Below are positions 63,612-64,000 of a stretch of 64,000 nt of DNA, piece by piece. A program made the translations under genes and the position numbers. Position 1 is the first letter of the stretch. Every line of letters starts with the position of its first letter. Source of the DNA: Njordibacter sp937773555 (GTDB lineage: Bacteria > Pseudomonadota > Gammaproteobacteria > Pseudomonadales > Balneatricaceae). The stretch is from contig NZ_CP159830.1 of NCBI RefSeq assembly GCF_047730085.1, forward strand, positions 2,356,001 through 2,420,000. Direction: 5' to 3'. The notes under the pieces were generated by a model. The model ran no database searches. It saw only the letters and a list, made by a program, of their open reading frames with translations, and had not been told where the DNA came from.

Positions 63612-64000
63612 TTAAGGCCGTGTAAGCTCTGCACGTTCAGTGGTTAGACTAAAGTAGTCACCACCCATTTTTCCTACAGAATTTACTAAAGCTTGGTTTA
63701 TAGTGCCGTTTTCATACAAGGTGTCGTGTACATAGATACATTTCACATCCAGGAGTATCACTTGTCCACCCGCTGGTAAATCACTAATGGTAATAATGTC
63801 CCTTAAGGAGCACTCATAACGAATAGGTGAGTCTTTGACAGACAAAGGCAGAACGTTGTGACTAGAACAGCTTTGGACGTTAGCAAAATTAAATTCGCTT
63901 TTATCAATAGCCAGGCCTGCACTGGTCATGTTCATTTTCTCTAACAGCGGAGCGTTTACTATATTAATAACACACTCACCTGTTGCTATTAAATTTTGCA
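63612..64000 (-). CDS. Flavin reductase-like protein, 5' end outside window
   Basis: The frame is open to the right edge, so about the last 128 residues are visible. The edge part reads NLIATGECVINIVNAPLLEK, then MNMTSAGLAIDKSEFNFANV, SPIRYECSLRDIITISDLPA and MGGDYFSLTTERAELTRP. This is the FMN-binding split-barrel of flavin reductase-like (flavoredoxin) proteins: the GE-x-V-N-I/V segment, the ITSAGL-like helix and the final LGGxYY motif. The electron partner is unknown. Confidence 0.75.
   Translation of the reverse strand, partial: QNLIATGECVINIVNAPLLEKMNMTSAGLAIDKSEFNFANVQSCSSHNVLPLSVKDSPIRYECSLRDIITISDLPAGGQVILLDVKCIYVHDTLYENGTINQALVNSVGKMGGDYFSLTTERAELTRP

Overview
The window looks like a chromosomal segment of a free-living gammaproteobacterium, probably marine and of the Pseudomonadales/Cellvibrionales type. 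This rests on gene order (purA-rnr-rlmB next to rpsF-rpsR-rplI-dnaB; hfq-hflX-hflK-hflC; nadB beside rpoE-rseA-rseC-mucD; hexR-zwf-pgl-eda with edd-glk-pgi and gap-pyk) and on protein families. The species cannot be named from sequence alone. Both edges cut genes: a hotdog thioesterase on the left and a flavin-reductase-like protein on the right. No tRNA, rRNA, CRISPR array or intact insertion sequence was recognised.

Layout. 1-4800: ribosomal/replication block on the minus strand (rpsF, rpsR, membrane protein, rplI, dnaB, zinc-ribbon protein). 4.7-10.1 kb: accessory insert splitting rlmB from rpsF. It holds two diverged copies of a ~238 bp segment, the wreck of a metal ABC transporter behind a Zur-like palindrome, the wreck of a tyrosine integrase, an unknown protein, a DUF1289 protein, then YtoQ, a MATE exporter and a membrane-anchored J-protein. 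10.1-24.8 kb: a long minus-strand chain tsaE-amiB-mutL-miaA-hfq-hflX-hflK-hflC-DUF2065-hisZ-purA-rnr-rlmB. 25-38 kb: housekeeping genes (queG, nudC, orn, rsgA, psd, the complete EF-P modification set epmA/efp/epmB, serB, a membrane protein with a degenerate cyclase-like domain, parC). 38.4-50.2 kb: glucose catabolism by the Entner-Doudoroff route, with HexR and two matching HexR-type palindromes, one in each divergent promoter region. 50.2-55.7 kb: sigma-E envelope-stress block and nadB. 55.7-64 kb: ygfX-sdhE, ygfZ, ung, lysS, prfB with its programmed frameshift, an acetyltransferase, a RIO-type kinase and small unknown proteins.

How they work together. Zwf, Pgl, Edd and Eda turn glucose-6-phosphate into pyruvate and glyceraldehyde-3-phosphate, Gap and Pyk carry the triose to pyruvate, Glk and Pgi feed hexose in, and HexR probably switches zwf, edd and gap together. 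RpoE appears to drive its own operon from a sigma-E-type promoter. The operon's second gene is unusual: one protein joins an RseA-like anti-sigma domain and membrane segment to an RseB C-terminal domain, with no separate rseB.

The most rewarding spots are this RseA-RseB hybrid, the duplicated rpsF promoter segment flanking the relic island, and the paired HexR operators.
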